Assembly: GCA_963169105.1 (NCBI GenBank) | Contig: OY720633.1 | Location: 145,783,200 to 145,847,199 of the forward strand | Source: Ceriagrion tenellum | Taxonomy: Eukaryota > Arthropoda > Insecta > Odonata > Coenagrionidae | DNA length: 64,000 nucleotides | Direction of reading: 5' to 3' | Shown here: one piece after another, positions 23,301 to 37,224 of the stretch | Numbering within the stretch: position 1 is the stretch's first letter | How the letters are laid out: the number at the start of each line of letters is the position of its first letter | Made by a program: the position numbers and the translations under genes | Notes under the pieces: generated by a model | What the model was told of the DNA's origin: nothing | Databases searched by the model: none | Seen by the model: the letters and a program-made list of their open reading frames with translations, nothing else

Positions 23301-26300
23301 CTCTTGAATTTAAAATTTACAGTCCACTTAAAATTATACCGCACGTTCGAAAGTGATCAGGCTAAAATAAACTACAAATGCTCGAAAAGGACCTTCCCAT
23401 TCTTCTTCCATGTAACGTTCAGCAAAGCACTCCTTCTCCAGAGCAAAGATTTGCTCTTTTTATTCTTTCTGTCTTTTTATGGACATAAATCTCTCAATTC
23501 GACTTCATCATCATGAAGTTTCACCAACGGTATTTCTTTGGTGAAATATGTGGGCCAATTGCATGGATATAAATCGCAATTGAACGATTTACCGTCGTTC
23601 GCTCGCTCGTCAACAGATGCCAATATTTCAAGTAAAACAAAACCAAGACGTAAACAAGCATGAGGCAGCGATATTTTCCATGAGCCCCAGTTTTGGCGAC
23701 GGCAGAATAAGATTTAGGATCAGTTCCATCTGCGAAATGATACACGTATGAAGGCACTAACTCCATGACAAAAATTTTCCCAAGGTTGAACTGAGAACAC
23801 AATTCGAATAAATAATCGGAACAAATGATCAAGAACAAAATAACAACAACAAAATTAAAGCCAACGAGACAACGACATAGAAAACAAAATCAAAAAGTTA
23901 TATTGACTTCGGGGAAGTCATTAATTATTACAGAGAGAAAGGAAGGTTAAGTCTCTTGAACATGAGCAGGCGACCGGCGGAAAGGAGGACCCGATATTTT
24001 GCTTTAATCACAGAATAAAAAGCAAATCAAAGTCAGGGCTATTAGAGTCCGACTGGGATCCATCGATCAGGTTCACCAGACTTAAGGTAAGGCGAAAAAC
24101 AGCTGAAGCAATCTAATCATTAATATTAATCGACAGGGATTACCCACTCTACAGTATTTTCCGTGACGATGTGAAAATGATAGGAACTCGGAGGAAACCG
24201 TAGAACCAAATAAACAAAAGGATACGTGCATAAAACTTGAACACAACAGCCATTCATACAGAAACAGAAAAAAAACAATAAAAACTATAACTATATCTAA
24301 TATGTTGGTCGAATAATGGTCACAAACAATTTCTCCATCCCATGTACACCGTATTCCACTGAATTTTTACCGTATTCTAAGTGGAAGTACCACTGATAAA
24401 AAATACTGTGCGCTAGAGGAAGGAATGATCAAATGTATCTTAATGTATAAATTTGCCATTCAAAGTAGCTATTTATATTTTGCCGGAGCAAAATGTCGCA
24501 AAGGATCTGAATTATTAATTTTTTATTTAGAAATAGATTAATTCGCGACACCAACACTGGATGAAATTACGAGTAACTCACCAGTATAAATTGATATGCT
24601 TTGGACTATTGAATAAGCAATGAGACAATGATAAGTAATATAAATGAGCAGGCGCCTGAGTACAACTATCTTAAAGCCACGATTACTACATCGTGAACTT
24701 TGCCTTAAGTGGTCTCATACTGCATGGCCAGAGCAATGGCATAGGCAGATGTAGAACCCAGTCATTTACTCGAATAGAGTGATAGAAATTAGATTTGAAG
24801 GAAAGAATCATAAAGTCGAGATGAGCTTCTGATCCCAACTGAGGACACGAATAAAAGATTCATCCTATCACACGGAATTATTAATTTAATTTCCAAGGTA
24901 AAGTAATAAACTAAAGGAATTTCTGGACAGACTAAGTCCAAAAACCTTCTCCGAAATGGAGAAATCACAGAGGACATTGGATAAGTCAATGCTGAAATTT
25001 TTTACGGGTGAGGTATTATGAAACATTGGCAAACGCAAAGTATAATATATATAATGGATAATGTAATTAATGACGTTATAAGTGCCGCCTCATCACTCTT
25101 ATCATAATCTACGTGCAGACGAATCGCCATCGAAGGTATAACTTCCTGGAAACCAAGGTCGTCAAATAAAATATATACGTGGCATTCTAACATATAGTTG
25201 ATAACGTGCTCATATAAAATATTTTATGCACATCAAAACACCGCGAAAATATCATGCGGAGCAGAAAAACAATAACAATGCAAATGTGTTTTTCTCCCGC
25301 TTCGTGTCTGCACACAAAAAATCTAAATTTCTAAAAGAACTCAACTCATGGCGTTAAAGAGTTAGAGTTTGCACAGAAAATATTTCTAGTTCAAAACACA
25401 TGCAACATTTCAATATTACACCCACGCTTAGAGAGAGAACACACGAACTGAAACAAGGCAAATTATATCTCCTGTACCCTACTTCAAGCTCTTTCCTCGA
25501 ATAATGCAGTTGCCAGCAAATTGTCTATTCATGTTTCATAGTCGTAAAATTATAAGGTCAAAATATTTGTGTACGCTGAGCGAGCAATATTCTCTCTCAA
25601 AGCAGGCCAGAGGGAACATTTAATCTCATATAACAAAATTCCACTGCAGATTATCTTCCACTGACTGACCTTAAGATTTATCCTCCACTGAGACAATATT
25701 CAAGCATTTGACAACAACAACATCCTTGACGCAGCCATTTTTATACAACGCCCGTAAGGAAAACTAACGCCACATTTCGCTTAACCTAATTTTTTTATGG
25801 TTTCCCGCATCTGTTTGTAAGGAGCGATATCGAAGCCGTATCAGTATTCAAGGTAGCAATAACTATTCATCCTGTTTGATGCCGAACAGTAAAGCTTCCC
25901 AAGTCCCAAGAGGTATTTTTGGTGTTCCGACAACTCCGACCAACTGGCTTCATGGCCATATGTGTGATGCAAAACTAGTTTCAGCGTTCATAACTACGGG
26001 AGGATCATGATCCATCCCCTCTGAATTAAGTCATCGTTTTCATGATCCATCCCAGATGGGGCCAGCACGTTGGGATAATAAACGTTACGATCTCCCGACT
26101 GAACGATACGTTAACGCCTTGTGCTCCTCTATTCAAGAAGTTTACTATTTTTCAATATTCCTCCAGCAGATTTCTCATCATACCACCAAGAGCCTGATGC
26201 AAATTTTAGACGAAACTGCAAACGAGTTTCCCAAATGCATAACTATGACATAAATACGTCAAGCACGGATAAAGATTGAGGACCCTTGAATATTACCAGA

Positions 26301-27879
26301 CATAAACTACGGAAAATTAAGCAACGAAAGATTTCAGTGCTAAATAAGGCGATTTTCGAAGGATTATAAATATTTCGTCGTAAAACATATATGGGATCAT
26401 AAACTTGAAGAAGGAATTCCGAATAATAGTATCTCATGCTCATACCCCAAACTAAGTAGCGCCATAAGATATTTTCAAAGCTAAAAGACGGCGTAATATT
26501 TCACGAAGTAAACAATGTACTGCAAAATATCTTTAGTTCTAACACAAAAGGATCATAAGAGCATTCAGGAATTAGATTCGATGAATGAGTATAAGAATTT
26601 CACCGCCAAAATAATGGCTTATACTAAGATGGTCACTTCTATTACAGATGAAAAAACAGTTTGAGGAATGGAAAAGAAATTAAAAACCATTTCTGTCATT
26701 TATTCATGTCATGTCATGTGCAACGGCATGAAATCAGCATTGTCAAAAGTAGAGCGCGAATTTACCTACTCTTATCACAGTCTGAAAGTTCCGCAGGTGT
26801 TTCCCAAACTTTTCTTTAAAAAAGCAGGAGGGTGTGTCAATGAAAGTCACTAATTACCCTTGAGAGATGCACTCATGTCTAAGATGTCAAAGCTGCCTCA
26901 TAAACACATTACGACGACTACTCATGCGAACGGATACATACGATTTGTATGTTAGTAAGTCATGGTCCTCCATAGATTGGCTATCACTTAAAACCATGCG
27001 TTTAACTCCATGCATGGGAACGCATGAAAAAATTTAATAATATGCAAAATATTTTGAGATTTAAAGATAAAACATGGCCCACAACACCAATTAATCTGAA
27101 AAAAACATTGGAATATGAATTTTAAAAATATTTCACTGTGGAAACTGAAATCAGAAGCAAGGGCGTAGTGACACATAGAGGAGAATTCATATGAAACACA
27201 ACTAACGAAGTGAAAATTAAAACTTCAAATTAATAACTTTACGATCCGAATACCATATTTACTACTTCAATAGATTTGACTATACCACAGCATCTTCAGG
27301 AAATTACTCCCGCAAATTTCCTCTGCAGGGAAACTTGTTGCAGTGATCAATACATACCTACTGTGTAAAGCAAAGCTTTTAATAGAGTTTTCCTAAACCA
27401 CACAGGACTCTTTCTCAGCCATTCGTAATTTCGGAAATAGCCAGTTCAATAACCAGGGCTTCTTTCACATTAACATCACTTGCGGATCGCACGAGAGAAT
27501 AATCAGAAATCACGTTTAAGATATCGTATTTGAATGCTTCAGTGGCTGTCAAAATAGAGAGAAATGGATTAGTAAAAGAGAAAAGAAAAAAGAGAAATAC
27601 TTCAAAGGCGATGGACTCCCATCCGAAACTGAAAGTCATTTGGAATAAATGGGAACAGAAGTAGACTTCTCGAATCGACTGCAGGCGAATAGAAATTAAT
27701 CTTTTCAACAGAACAATTTTTCAGCACTTTCAAACAGGAAGGTATGTATATCAATTGATAACATCAAATTCAAGAGGCTACATGGAATTCATATCCGTAA
27801 TACATCGGTTGCATTACGGTTAATTCAAATTTGGCATGGTATATTTTTCTACGACGGAAATAAAGAAAACTGGAAAAAT
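23301..27879. other. AT-rich DNA, no gene seen
   Basis: No coding region or named repeat can be supported. A 105-codon minus-strand frame (23521-23838) contains VYHFADGTDPKSYSAVAKTG, which looks protein-like, but I cannot assign it. Duplicated CATGATCCATCCC strings occur at about 26004 and 26041, and a short CATGT repeat near 26704. Confidence 0.45.
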
Positions 27880-28034
27880 AAAGGCCGCATTTTGGGGGTT
27901 TCACCACGTTGTTGTTTTTGGTGACAACATTCGGCCAAAAGAATACGACAACATTCTTCCAAAAGAAGTTCCGCGTTGTTGTTTTTGGTGGTCACAAAAA
28001 ACAACAACGCGGCGAAAACCCCAAAATTCAGCCT
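27880..28034. mobile_element. MITE, copy 1 of a two-copy family
   Basis: Terminal inverted repeats start AAGGCCGCATTTTGGGGG at 27881 and end in the complement of TAGGCTGAATTTTGGGG at 28034. They continue inward through CGTTGTTGTTTTTGGTGAC on both sides, for about 50 bp per arm. The centre holds two direct copies of ACAACATTC followed by CCAAAAGAA. The same terminal sequence bounds a second element at 62745-62921, which shows this is a dispersed family. No coding capacity is present and the superfamily is not resolved. The downstream flank (TAGAAGCC near 28055) also resembles that of copy 2, so the true element may be longer. Confidence 0.8.
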
Positions 28035-31000
28035 ACATAATCGGAGCACTGTAGAAGCCTTTGGACCAAAACTGGGAAAAGTTGGTGCGTGTGATCATGT
28101 CGTATCATAAGATAATGCCATTCGGGAAGTACAGAGAGAAGCGTCTACTGCGCAAGGGAAACCCGGGGAGGCGGTTCCTAGTATGATTTCAACCCGCTTA
28201 TCTCCCCGAGGGGAGGGTAAAGAAAAGGAGGAGGGGGCCGCGGAAAACCGCCGGCACCCGACTGCAAAATACAGCAGCCGGACACGCTTGCAGAAACCTG
28301 GGATTTGCTTACTCTAGGGGCGAACAGTGGTCATTGAGCAACTTCGATACTGGATTGCAACTGGATTGACCTTTGCCAGCTAGAAAAACAAAACTTCATC
28401 TGACGGCTACCGCCATACCTTTGGAATCATAGGACGAAAAGTACCTGTATAACTAATTCCACAATCATTCCCGCCACTATACAGCTTTCATGATTATGTC
28501 CAATAATCTGGCGGCATTGGCTTAACTCCTCAGCTATCTGTTGCTTTATGGCGATCAATATGCAGGTTCTCGTGAGCATCGATTTGTCGAAAGTAACGTG
28601 TGGACAGCGCCTTTCTACACTTCACATAAACCAATAATTTCGGCATCTTTGGTCAAAAAAGCAATGGTCTGATTCCGATGCTACGAGGAGGGGATTACAT
28701 TCCGACCGTCCTGGACTCATGCATCCTTTATCTTCCTCTCTCATAATTGGCTGCACGCACGAAATGACCTATTTTTTCCGAATAACACCAAAAGACATTT
28801 AATTAACGGAGCTTCTGTCACCGCGCATGCGCGGAGAAACGGAAGCAAGCGTCGTGTCGGTTCCCCTCCTCATTTCCGCAACCGCTCTCGTATATAACGG
28901 CTGGTTATGGGGGAGACTCGAATCTCCTAAAAAACAATCCGTTTGCTGAAAAAATAAGAAAGATGGTAAAGAAATAAAACAAGACTGACATGATGAGAAC
29001 CAGTGGGCCAGATTTTTCGCGGTGGTTTTTGTACTGCCTACATTCGGAGGGTCATGGTTCGACACCAGAAGTGGCAGAAAATTTTCGACAGTACATAATT
29101 TTCAAATTTCCTTTTTGGGTGTCAAGAGTTCATCTCGAAGTTCCAGTACATCTATTAAGAGACTCACCAGCCACATCCAGGACGTATGGAAGGGCACCAG
29201 CCCAAAGAAAGGACACATGAAAAAGAAACTGAGAGAGGGAATGAGCTATTCAGTGAGACGTGTTTTGGTAGACTAGCGTCTCAATCTAGTCTTCTTTGTA
29301 GTAGAGCGTAAATGGCGAGGGAGAGGAGTGAATTTATGAACCCATCAATTCTACAGCTAATGCCTCAAGTTTTGCCGTTTTCGTTCATCCGTCGTAGAAA
29401 ACTCCGTCCACCGCATGGAACTTCAAACCGAGGTTCCCCGGGCGTATTTCGTTAGGATCAAAATAATGCCGGCGCTGAGTTTCGCTCACCTCACCTATCC
29501 AATCTAATATCGTGAAAGCCTTTCTTCTCGGTCTGGTAAGCCGAACGGACTTGAATGAAGTCGATGATAAGAACGCAGTCCGGGGGCGAATAAGCAGACG
29601 CCGAAAGGGTGATTATGCGGAGAGAGGAGAATAGGAGACACTTAGTAGGGAAACAATGAGTGATGGGAAGCAAGCGGAAGATCGAGAGCAGAAAAATAAA
29701 GAAAACCATTTCGCTGGAACCGGGGAACTGTTGAATGAAAGCTTCAGCAAAAAAATAGTTGTCTCGAGTTTAGTTTGTGAGAGGGAATCGAAGCGATGAC
29801 AGTTCTCCGGGATATCTCCTCGCTTTTCCCGATGCCCCTCCACAGAGGTCTCCGAGGATAAGAGATATATATATTAGGAGGTCGTGCTGCGGAACGAGAG
29901 GACAGTCGCCCTGAGAAGGAGACCATCCATCGACGACATCCGGTTCCCATTCAACCCCTTTACAAGAGGCCAACGAGATCGAAAAACGTCCATAGCAAGA
30001 AGCAATCCATTGCGGTGCCCGCTCTCCCAACGAAGAGCTCAGCAATTTATTTTTCTCTCTCCCATGTCCAGCAAAATCGATATTTCCCGAAATGCACCCA
30101 TTCTTTTCCCCGCCCATGAAACGGAACAACGGAATAGTCCGACTGACAGCAGCAAATCCAAATCCGATTTCGCGGCAATAAACAATATATGTATTCGCTT
30201 TTTTTCCCGTTGAGGGAATTTTAAGGATGACGGCTGTTTGAAAACGGTATCGGAAAATCTGTCACTCAGAAAACATCGTTATTTAACGAGGAAGAGAGAT
30301 AGGGCGAAATTACAATAAAAATAGTTTTCAGAATGCAAACTCGACATTTAAATAAAACTCTCCGGCAGAAGTGAAGAATACAGATGGTAGTATGAGAAAT
30401 AATTGACGCCCTGCACCTTGCCAAGTAAACAAAGCAACTGGAGCAAGAAAAAGAGGTGAAACCTTACACATAAAAAATCATCATGTAAATCATAAAAGCA
30501 TGGTTTACGAATGCATTGAGACCGATGCACACGGCAGCAATACAAGGACATGCATTACTGAGGTTATGGAGCACAAAAAGCTGTGTCAGACTCACATACC
30601 CAAAGGCAGGAAATGATGAAGTTTAGTGTTTGCATGAAAGAATAATTTGCATGCCACGTAATCATTAATTTTCGGAAATGCACGGCATTCAAATTCCAAC
30701 GAGAACACGGGATAATTAATTACCCGGCAGGTTTTGTCTTTCCTTTGGTCTAATTAACCCTCTCCAGTTCCCCGGACACACGGGTCGGCATAGTTCCAAT
30801 TCAACTCCAACTTCTCCTCTCCCTCATCCAAATCTCTCACTGCCATTCTTTTCTAAATTCTTCACTTTTGTTTTTTTACTCTCCACTGACCCTGCACCAT
30901 TACTCACCACCATCACACTCCCCTGAACAATCCTTTCTCACTCTCTAATTGAAAAAAACTTTCACATTAGTTTTTGTAAATTGCAGCCGAAAATAATGCA

Positions 31001-32221
31001 TCAGAAATATTACCATGAGATATATAATTAAAGCGATACCGGCCGTTCCTTCAGTTTTGTCGTAGATGAATTCGTAAATAGAAAACTACAGTCAAGTGAT
31101 TTCCATAAGCGGTATATTCTCATTGTTAGCCTCTATACCTACTTTGCGGAATTCATATATATCATTACAAGTCATAAACACATGATAATATAGCCCACGC
31201 TATATTTGACCCTCAAAAAGATTCAAAATTACCAAGAGGCGGTTTGTTAAATACGTATTCGATAGTTTTTTTTAAATATTCTTAAGAGACTATGAAGGCG
31301 TTGAGGAGATTTCATATCACTGGATAACGCGAGAAACTTACAAAATATTTGAAAAGTAATCGGGAAGTATGCATTTCACACTACCACCTTTCTCAAGCGT
31401 AAAAGAGGAAAGCATGAAGGCGATATCTGCATCAAATCAGTCTTTCTTACGCAATAATGTTGATATCTCTGGCATCATAGCATTTCGAGCTTGCTTTCGA
31501 CGGAGCATCGAACTGAATAGACTAGGGAGAGAAATGATGACCCATGGTCGTCGCCACAACGGGATGATTTGTTACAGGGTGATGCATTCTATGAAAGTGA
31601 TTCTGTTCGTCGTTGGCTCCACGGCACAAGGCTAAATCAGACCCTCAATGGAGGTCTCAAGAGGACAACTTTCACTGACAAAGAGGCGGATTCTTTTCAA
31701 AGCCATTAATTCACGCTATTTGGTCAGCTTCCGGCAAAGACAGTTTTCAAAGTAAAAAAATGGTACATCCGCCGAAATTTGGAAAGAGAGATGACATAAA
31801 GGGATTTAATCATTTAACACACAGATTTGATGTACTCCAGGTATTTTGCACAATATGACTGTAGATTCCCATTTCAGCGCTTATTAACTGAAAAAGTCAA
31901 TTTCACAATATAAGGAGCATTTTTCCAAATAAAACACGAAAACACCGAAGTCGACAATACTAGAACTATAGTTTTATTTAAAACTATGAAAGCCATGATT
32001 TTAATGCAAAAAATACGCAAAAATGATGAATTCGTATCTCTTAAGAAAGGATGTAAAAACTTTCATCGTAGAGAAATATTGTCATAAACCAGTGTTGAAA
32101 ATAAAAGACCTGCACTAAGGTGTAATCTCACATTACTATCGATATCAAGTGCGATAAAAGGTTGCAGGTACTAAGCTACAGTTGCAGGTACTGATTTTCA
32201 TTATTCTCATTTTTAATTGTC
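28035..32221. other. Unique DNA with scattered CpG-bearing patches
   Basis: GC-richer patches occur at about 28140-28300, 28800-28890 and 29380-30090. The last contains overlapping minus-strand frames up to 119 codons that resemble no known protein. A C/T-rich stretch spans about 30760-30940. GTTGCAGGTACT is repeated at about 32161 and 32181. Nothing here can be called a gene. Confidence 0.45.
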
Positions 32222-32224
32222 TTA

Positions 32225-32427
32225 AGGCCGCTTTACACGGTACATTTTATTGTAAAAACGAATGTATGAACTCTTGCATGAAGAAAATAGTATCGCGTAA
32301 AGCGGCAAATTGTATGATTGTCTGAATGACTCAACGGGAAATGGAACCTTCTCTTTTTCCATTCAGTTTCTTGTACATTCTATGATACATTAGTTTGCAC
32401 AATAAAATGTACCGTGTAATGTGGCCT
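32225..32427. mobile_element. MITE, 203 bp, TTA target-site duplication
   Basis: The termini are inverted repeats: the left starts AGGCCGCTTTACACGGTACA and the right, read in reverse, starts AGGCCACATTACACGGTACA. There are two mismatches in the outer 29 bp and weaker pairing to about 45 bp. TTA flanks both ends (32222-32224 and 32428-32430). A 3-bp TTA duplication with short matched termini fits PIF/Harbinger-type elements, although a TA-duplicating family is not excluded. An internal GTAAAGCGGC echoes the terminal motif. No coding capacity is present; mobilisation would need a transposase from elsewhere. Confidence 0.82.
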
Positions 32428-32430
32428 TTA

Positions 32431-33505
32431 AATATACAAGTAAACGATGTTAAGCATCGAAAATACATGTAATATCAAGTCCCACTTACCTATAAAACTG
32501 CTCTCTCTACCTCTCACCGTCATCATTATGGAACGGTTCCATAATACCAGCCTCGATACTATAACAGTTATCGTAGATTATTGATTCGCATTCAATTAAA
32601 ATATCCGTATAAATCCCGCACATTCAAAGGCTTCGACCGTAAACTGGTTTCCGGAACCCGCATGATCATCGGCATACACTAGTTGGCCATTTATCAATCG
32701 AACGACATCGCAGAGCCTCGACATTTCCAGCAGACACCTGCCACGAACCGATACACCACTAGCTTGGCTGCAATGCTTCCTGCGCGGAGCAGGCTAAAAC
32801 TGGGCCAATAAACCACCCGATTCAAATTAAAGCCCTTGTTTGCACTCGCAAGAGGAAGAGATCCGTCGCCAGGACTGCATCAAACGATTCCATTCATTCG
32901 ACATAGAGAGAGCGACTGTACCGAACGTGCCTTATCCGGATTTCACAGAGCGAAGGATAGCTCGGCCAAAATAGCAATACCATGAGAATGATCTCATGAA
33001 AAGTTGATGCATGACAAGGTATGTGAGGTTTTTCGACTGAGCATTTCCAGTGAAGGAATGATACAAACCTCTTAAGTCAATTTTGTCCATGAAAAAATCA
33101 CTTTACCCGAGCGGTAAAAATACCATCCGCGAGCAATAACGATGCAGTAACTAACTGTATTTTACTCGAGCAGTTTTAACCATGGATAAATTCGTAATAT
33201 TTTATGATAACGCTGATAAAAATAGAGGGCGACTCGAATATATTTCGCAGCTACTCACTGCTCAGGGAACAATCCAAGGCAGGACAAAAGGGTTTAAATC
33301 CATAAACTAATTTTGGCCATCCCAATTCGGAACCTTTAACAAGAACAGTTAGAACTACATCTGAACACAAGCAAGAAAAAAGATTGGCCGCCTACAATCT
33401 TCATAACCAAGCTTTAGACATTTTCCACAAGCAGAATCATTACATAAGCTTCCAACTATAAAATACAAGTTGAAATAAATAGTTCAAAGAGAATATTCCC
33501 TAATT
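32431..33505. other. Unique DNA
   Basis: Moderately AT-rich, with a few CpGs at 32630-32950. No open frame, repeat or RNA can be supported. Confidence 0.5.
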
Positions 33506-34878
33506 GTAAACGGTTTAGGATTAAAGGATAACTAAGGTAACGATTATGATATTTGTTTTCATGGGTTATAGTTTTATATTTTCTAAACCCCTAACAAGGG
33601 CTCATAGTATAGTAATCCCTCCCTTGTGAAGATGATAAAAACTTCTGCTAAAGAGAAAAGGAGATAATGATTTCAACGTGCGTAGGGAAATTCTTCTCCT
33701 TATTTTTTTCTCCTTCGGAACTATAAAAGTGCCTCGATGACAGAAAGTACTTATGGGTAGGATGTAATTATGGTTGATTATGATCGCTAATGCAACATTT
33801 AGACAACGAATATGAAATAAAATTGAAAAACAGCAGTGAGTCATGGTTAAGTTGCTCGTCTCTCTCATGCATTTAGAGTTCTGGTCAGTGTATTATGATT
33901 CCGTAGTTAAGGAGTGAAATTTAGTACCAATCCCTCTATAATGAAGAACTCAAGGAAAATGCTACGGGCAAGTTCGAAAGTTTGACATTTGCAGAATTAG
34001 GATCTCGAAACCATTCACTTTTATGAGGCTCACTACTCATGGGCTTATCCACCATTGGGCACGAACGAGGAATTACTAAAAATCACTCAGCTAATTTGTT
34101 TCCAGGAATACTTTATCGAGAATGAGAGTATTTTAAAAGTGAATTATGTGCTAGGAGGCACTCATGAACCTATTCAAGCACAGCCATTGTTTCAACTTTC
34201 CCGTCATTATGGTCGTGTTTTTTTTTAATACATACTCAACTATAGGAGAAGGATAGAAGATACATACCACAAAAAGGAAATGGCTCCTGTTTATTCTTCT
34301 TTCTTAAATATCAATTAAGGCCGCACCACTCTTCATCGCGAGACCGGAGAATTGAGACAATAAGCATAAACTAAAAGATAAAAAGGATCAAAAATATCGA
34401 AAAAGCATATTAACTACAAGAATACGCTACTATAGCGACAAGGAAAGAAATCCTGGAGTTATTTCACCTAGTTTTACATACAAGAAAACCCTTTAGGATA
34501 ATAAAAATATGATTCTCGAGTTTTACAGTTCGCAATTATTTTATTTTCCATTTAAGTTTTCTTCGCTTACTAAATGCTTTCATCTTTCCACAAAAAATCA
34601 CTTTTGAGAACAGTAAGACCACCATAGGAGTACACTTTTTCCGTCATTCAGGCACATTTATAGTTTGGAAGGAGAAAAAAATAAGGAGAAGAATTTCCCT
34701 ACGCACGCTCAAATCATTACCTCCCTTTCTCTTCAGCAGACGTTTTAATCCTCTTCACATGGGAGGGAATACTATTCACTCAGCCCTTGTTAGGGGTTTA
34801 GAAAATATAAAACTATATTCCATGAAAATAAATATCATAAATGTTACCTTAGTTATTCATTAATCCTAAACCGTTTAC
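33506..34878. mobile_element. 1.37-kb element with long terminal inverted repeats
   Basis: The left arm (33506-33750) and right arm (about 34631-34878) are reverse complements at roughly 88% identity by eye with almost no indels. The outermost string is GTAAACGGTTTAGGATTA, and long exact blocks include ATAGTTTTATATTTTCTAAA and GTGCGTAGGGAAATTCTTCT. The 880-bp interior has no open frame that resembles a transposase. Flanks show no clear target-site duplication. It is best read as a non-autonomous foldback-type DNA transposon, or less likely an old inverted duplication. The 88-codon minus-strand frame at 33602-33868 lies largely in the left arm and is a by-product. Confidence 0.72.
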
Positions 34879-37224
34879 CACTTTTACGTTAACGAGCAAT
34901 ACAAAAAGACTTAAAACGTTCAGACAGCGTTCAGAATTTTACAGTCCAGCAATGTTACACGGAATTGGAGAATGTTACCGATAATTCGAACGAAAAAAAA
35001 AGGAATTCCCCAGGGTAACCGGACCGTCGCGACCGCTTCTGATGCTCAGGACGTAAACAAAGCAGGAAGCCGTAATGCGCACTAAAGCCATGACGGAAGC
35101 GTTCCCGCCAAGAATCGCGCTAACCTTAAGACAGGACGTTAAGTTCGAACAAGCAAACAATGCGTAAATGTCAGAAATAAGTTTTACGGCCAACATAAAA
35201 CGCTGAGCCGAACGCATGTCGTATTCTTCAACGGAATTTATTTCTGGATGAGTGTGAGAACTCAGTCTAGCACTGACGTTTCATGAAGGCATTGATTCAA
35301 GAATAACAAGATTTAACTTCTTCCATCTTAAAGCTGAGGACGCAGTTGAAGATTTGACTATGCGCTATCATCTCCGAAAAAGGTTTGTCTAAACCTTAAA
35401 GTCACATGAATTATGGGTACCTAGTCATTTCGGCTGATACGAGCGTGAAATGTTGTCTCACTAACATAGCTCAAGTACCAACCCTTAATTGCATTCTTCT
35501 TCCTCATTTCATATCTAATTTATGATAACTGACATCTTACTTATTTAATAATGACAAACTTACTAAAGTTCTACGAGGAGTTTTCACAACATTTGCTTCA
35601 GCAAATAACTCCGAGATTTGTTTCATTAATATATAAAGGAATGGTTTGAAGTTGAAGATTAAATTAACTCAGTAAAAGAATCTTCCAACACCTTATTAAC
35701 TATTCAATAATGATTTCCCCATTTAACGCATCAAGGAAATGGAAATGGAAATGCAAACACTGAAATATTAAAATTCTAAATTAAAGGGAGATAAAAAGAA
35801 TACGTGAAAGAGCTAAGGAATTCAAATTTTCTCGCTTGAAATGTCGAGTGGTACGCATCAGACGGTTAGTCAGCCTCTTGGCCGCGCATATCCCTAACCA
35901 CATCCTGCTTACTTGGCGTCGTAAAACTCTATAGTTGAGATAAGGAGTACGGAAGGAGTTGTTTGAAGACATTAATACTTGATCGTCAGGAACAAAAATT
36001 TTTCTTAACCGAAATACCAAGCCTCCTGGCATCCATAAAAATCGATAGAAATAGTGAGCACATTAAAAATTCGATCAAGAGTCCAAGAGTCACAGTGCAC
36101 GATGTATTCTTTTTCTATCTTAATCCATCACTATCTCAGCTATTATAAACCAAAATAGAGACATTCACCCCGCGTTGAATAGAAAGGAAAATGGAGTGAA
36201 TATCACTCAACCATGTTAAACGGGACCACAAGCATGTCATTAAAGGTTTTCCCCAAAGAACCAAAGCTACTCGAATAATCAAACTTTGGACTTAAGTTTA
36301 GACTGCTTGCAAGTATCACCAGAATTTGAACTCAGAATAGTTGCGTACACAATAGAGCTACCAGGCCACCTCTAAAAAAATTAACCCTTAAGTTAATATC
36401 TTCGGGTTTCGTTTCAAGTAACATCCGAGGTAATGGCCTTAGATGAATTCTAGAAGAGATTCATGGAATAAATCGGCTCGATAATATGACAGTCAATAAA
36501 ATCGATACGTTTTGGACGAGGATTATAACTGTAATATCTTCACTTTTCCACTGTTGCCTTTAAGGACATTATTAGTATATCCGCTACTCAGTTTTTCCCA
36601 GTTGTTTGGAATATAAACATTTCAATATCAAACATTACGAACATCATAATCATCAACTAATCACGGCTCTGAGAAAAACAAATTATTTTAAAATTCAAAT
36701 TATTTTTAAAAAGTATCTATCTTCTGTCAATTTATTTTTATGAAAATTAAAAAAAAAATATATTTTCCAAATAAGAGGCATTATGTAATAAGTGTAAAAA
36801 ACGCTAAGAATCAGGGCAAAGTAAAAGTATCGACACTAACATCGACAAAGTATCAGAAAGCGATTATCTCTTTTTCAATACATCTGTCACTAGTCTTCAT
36901 TAATACTTAGAAATTCTATAATAATCAGAAAAAGTACCCAACTAATTTCACGTCAACAAAAACCTAGGCTGTCACTCTGAGAATATACCAAACGACCGCC
37001 AAGTGAGACATTAAAAGCCGCTTAGAGGTTCAAAATGGGAAAGGACTTAATCAAAATTGTATTTTCGGAGAGGATAGGTCGGGCAAATGTAGAAAAATTC
37101 GATTTTGACGTTTCGAAAGATCGAAAATTTTACTTCGTAATAAGCTTAAAAATAATGAAAAACGATGCATTTCTCGGACGAAGCATAAGTATTAAAAGAG
37201 TTGAAGAAGCTTTTAGTTTTAGTG
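34879..37224. other. AT-rich DNA, no gene seen
   Basis: Short open frames only. A small GGAAAT triplication lies near 35737-35754. The region around 36650-36770 is very AT-rich. Nothing further can be supported. Confidence 0.5.

Noticed and set aside
22159..23838. Apparent similarity of two minus-strand frames (FYHFCDGTD and VYHFADGTD)
   Set aside because: The similarity covers only about 30 bp and does not extend; it may be chance, and I cannot identify a family.
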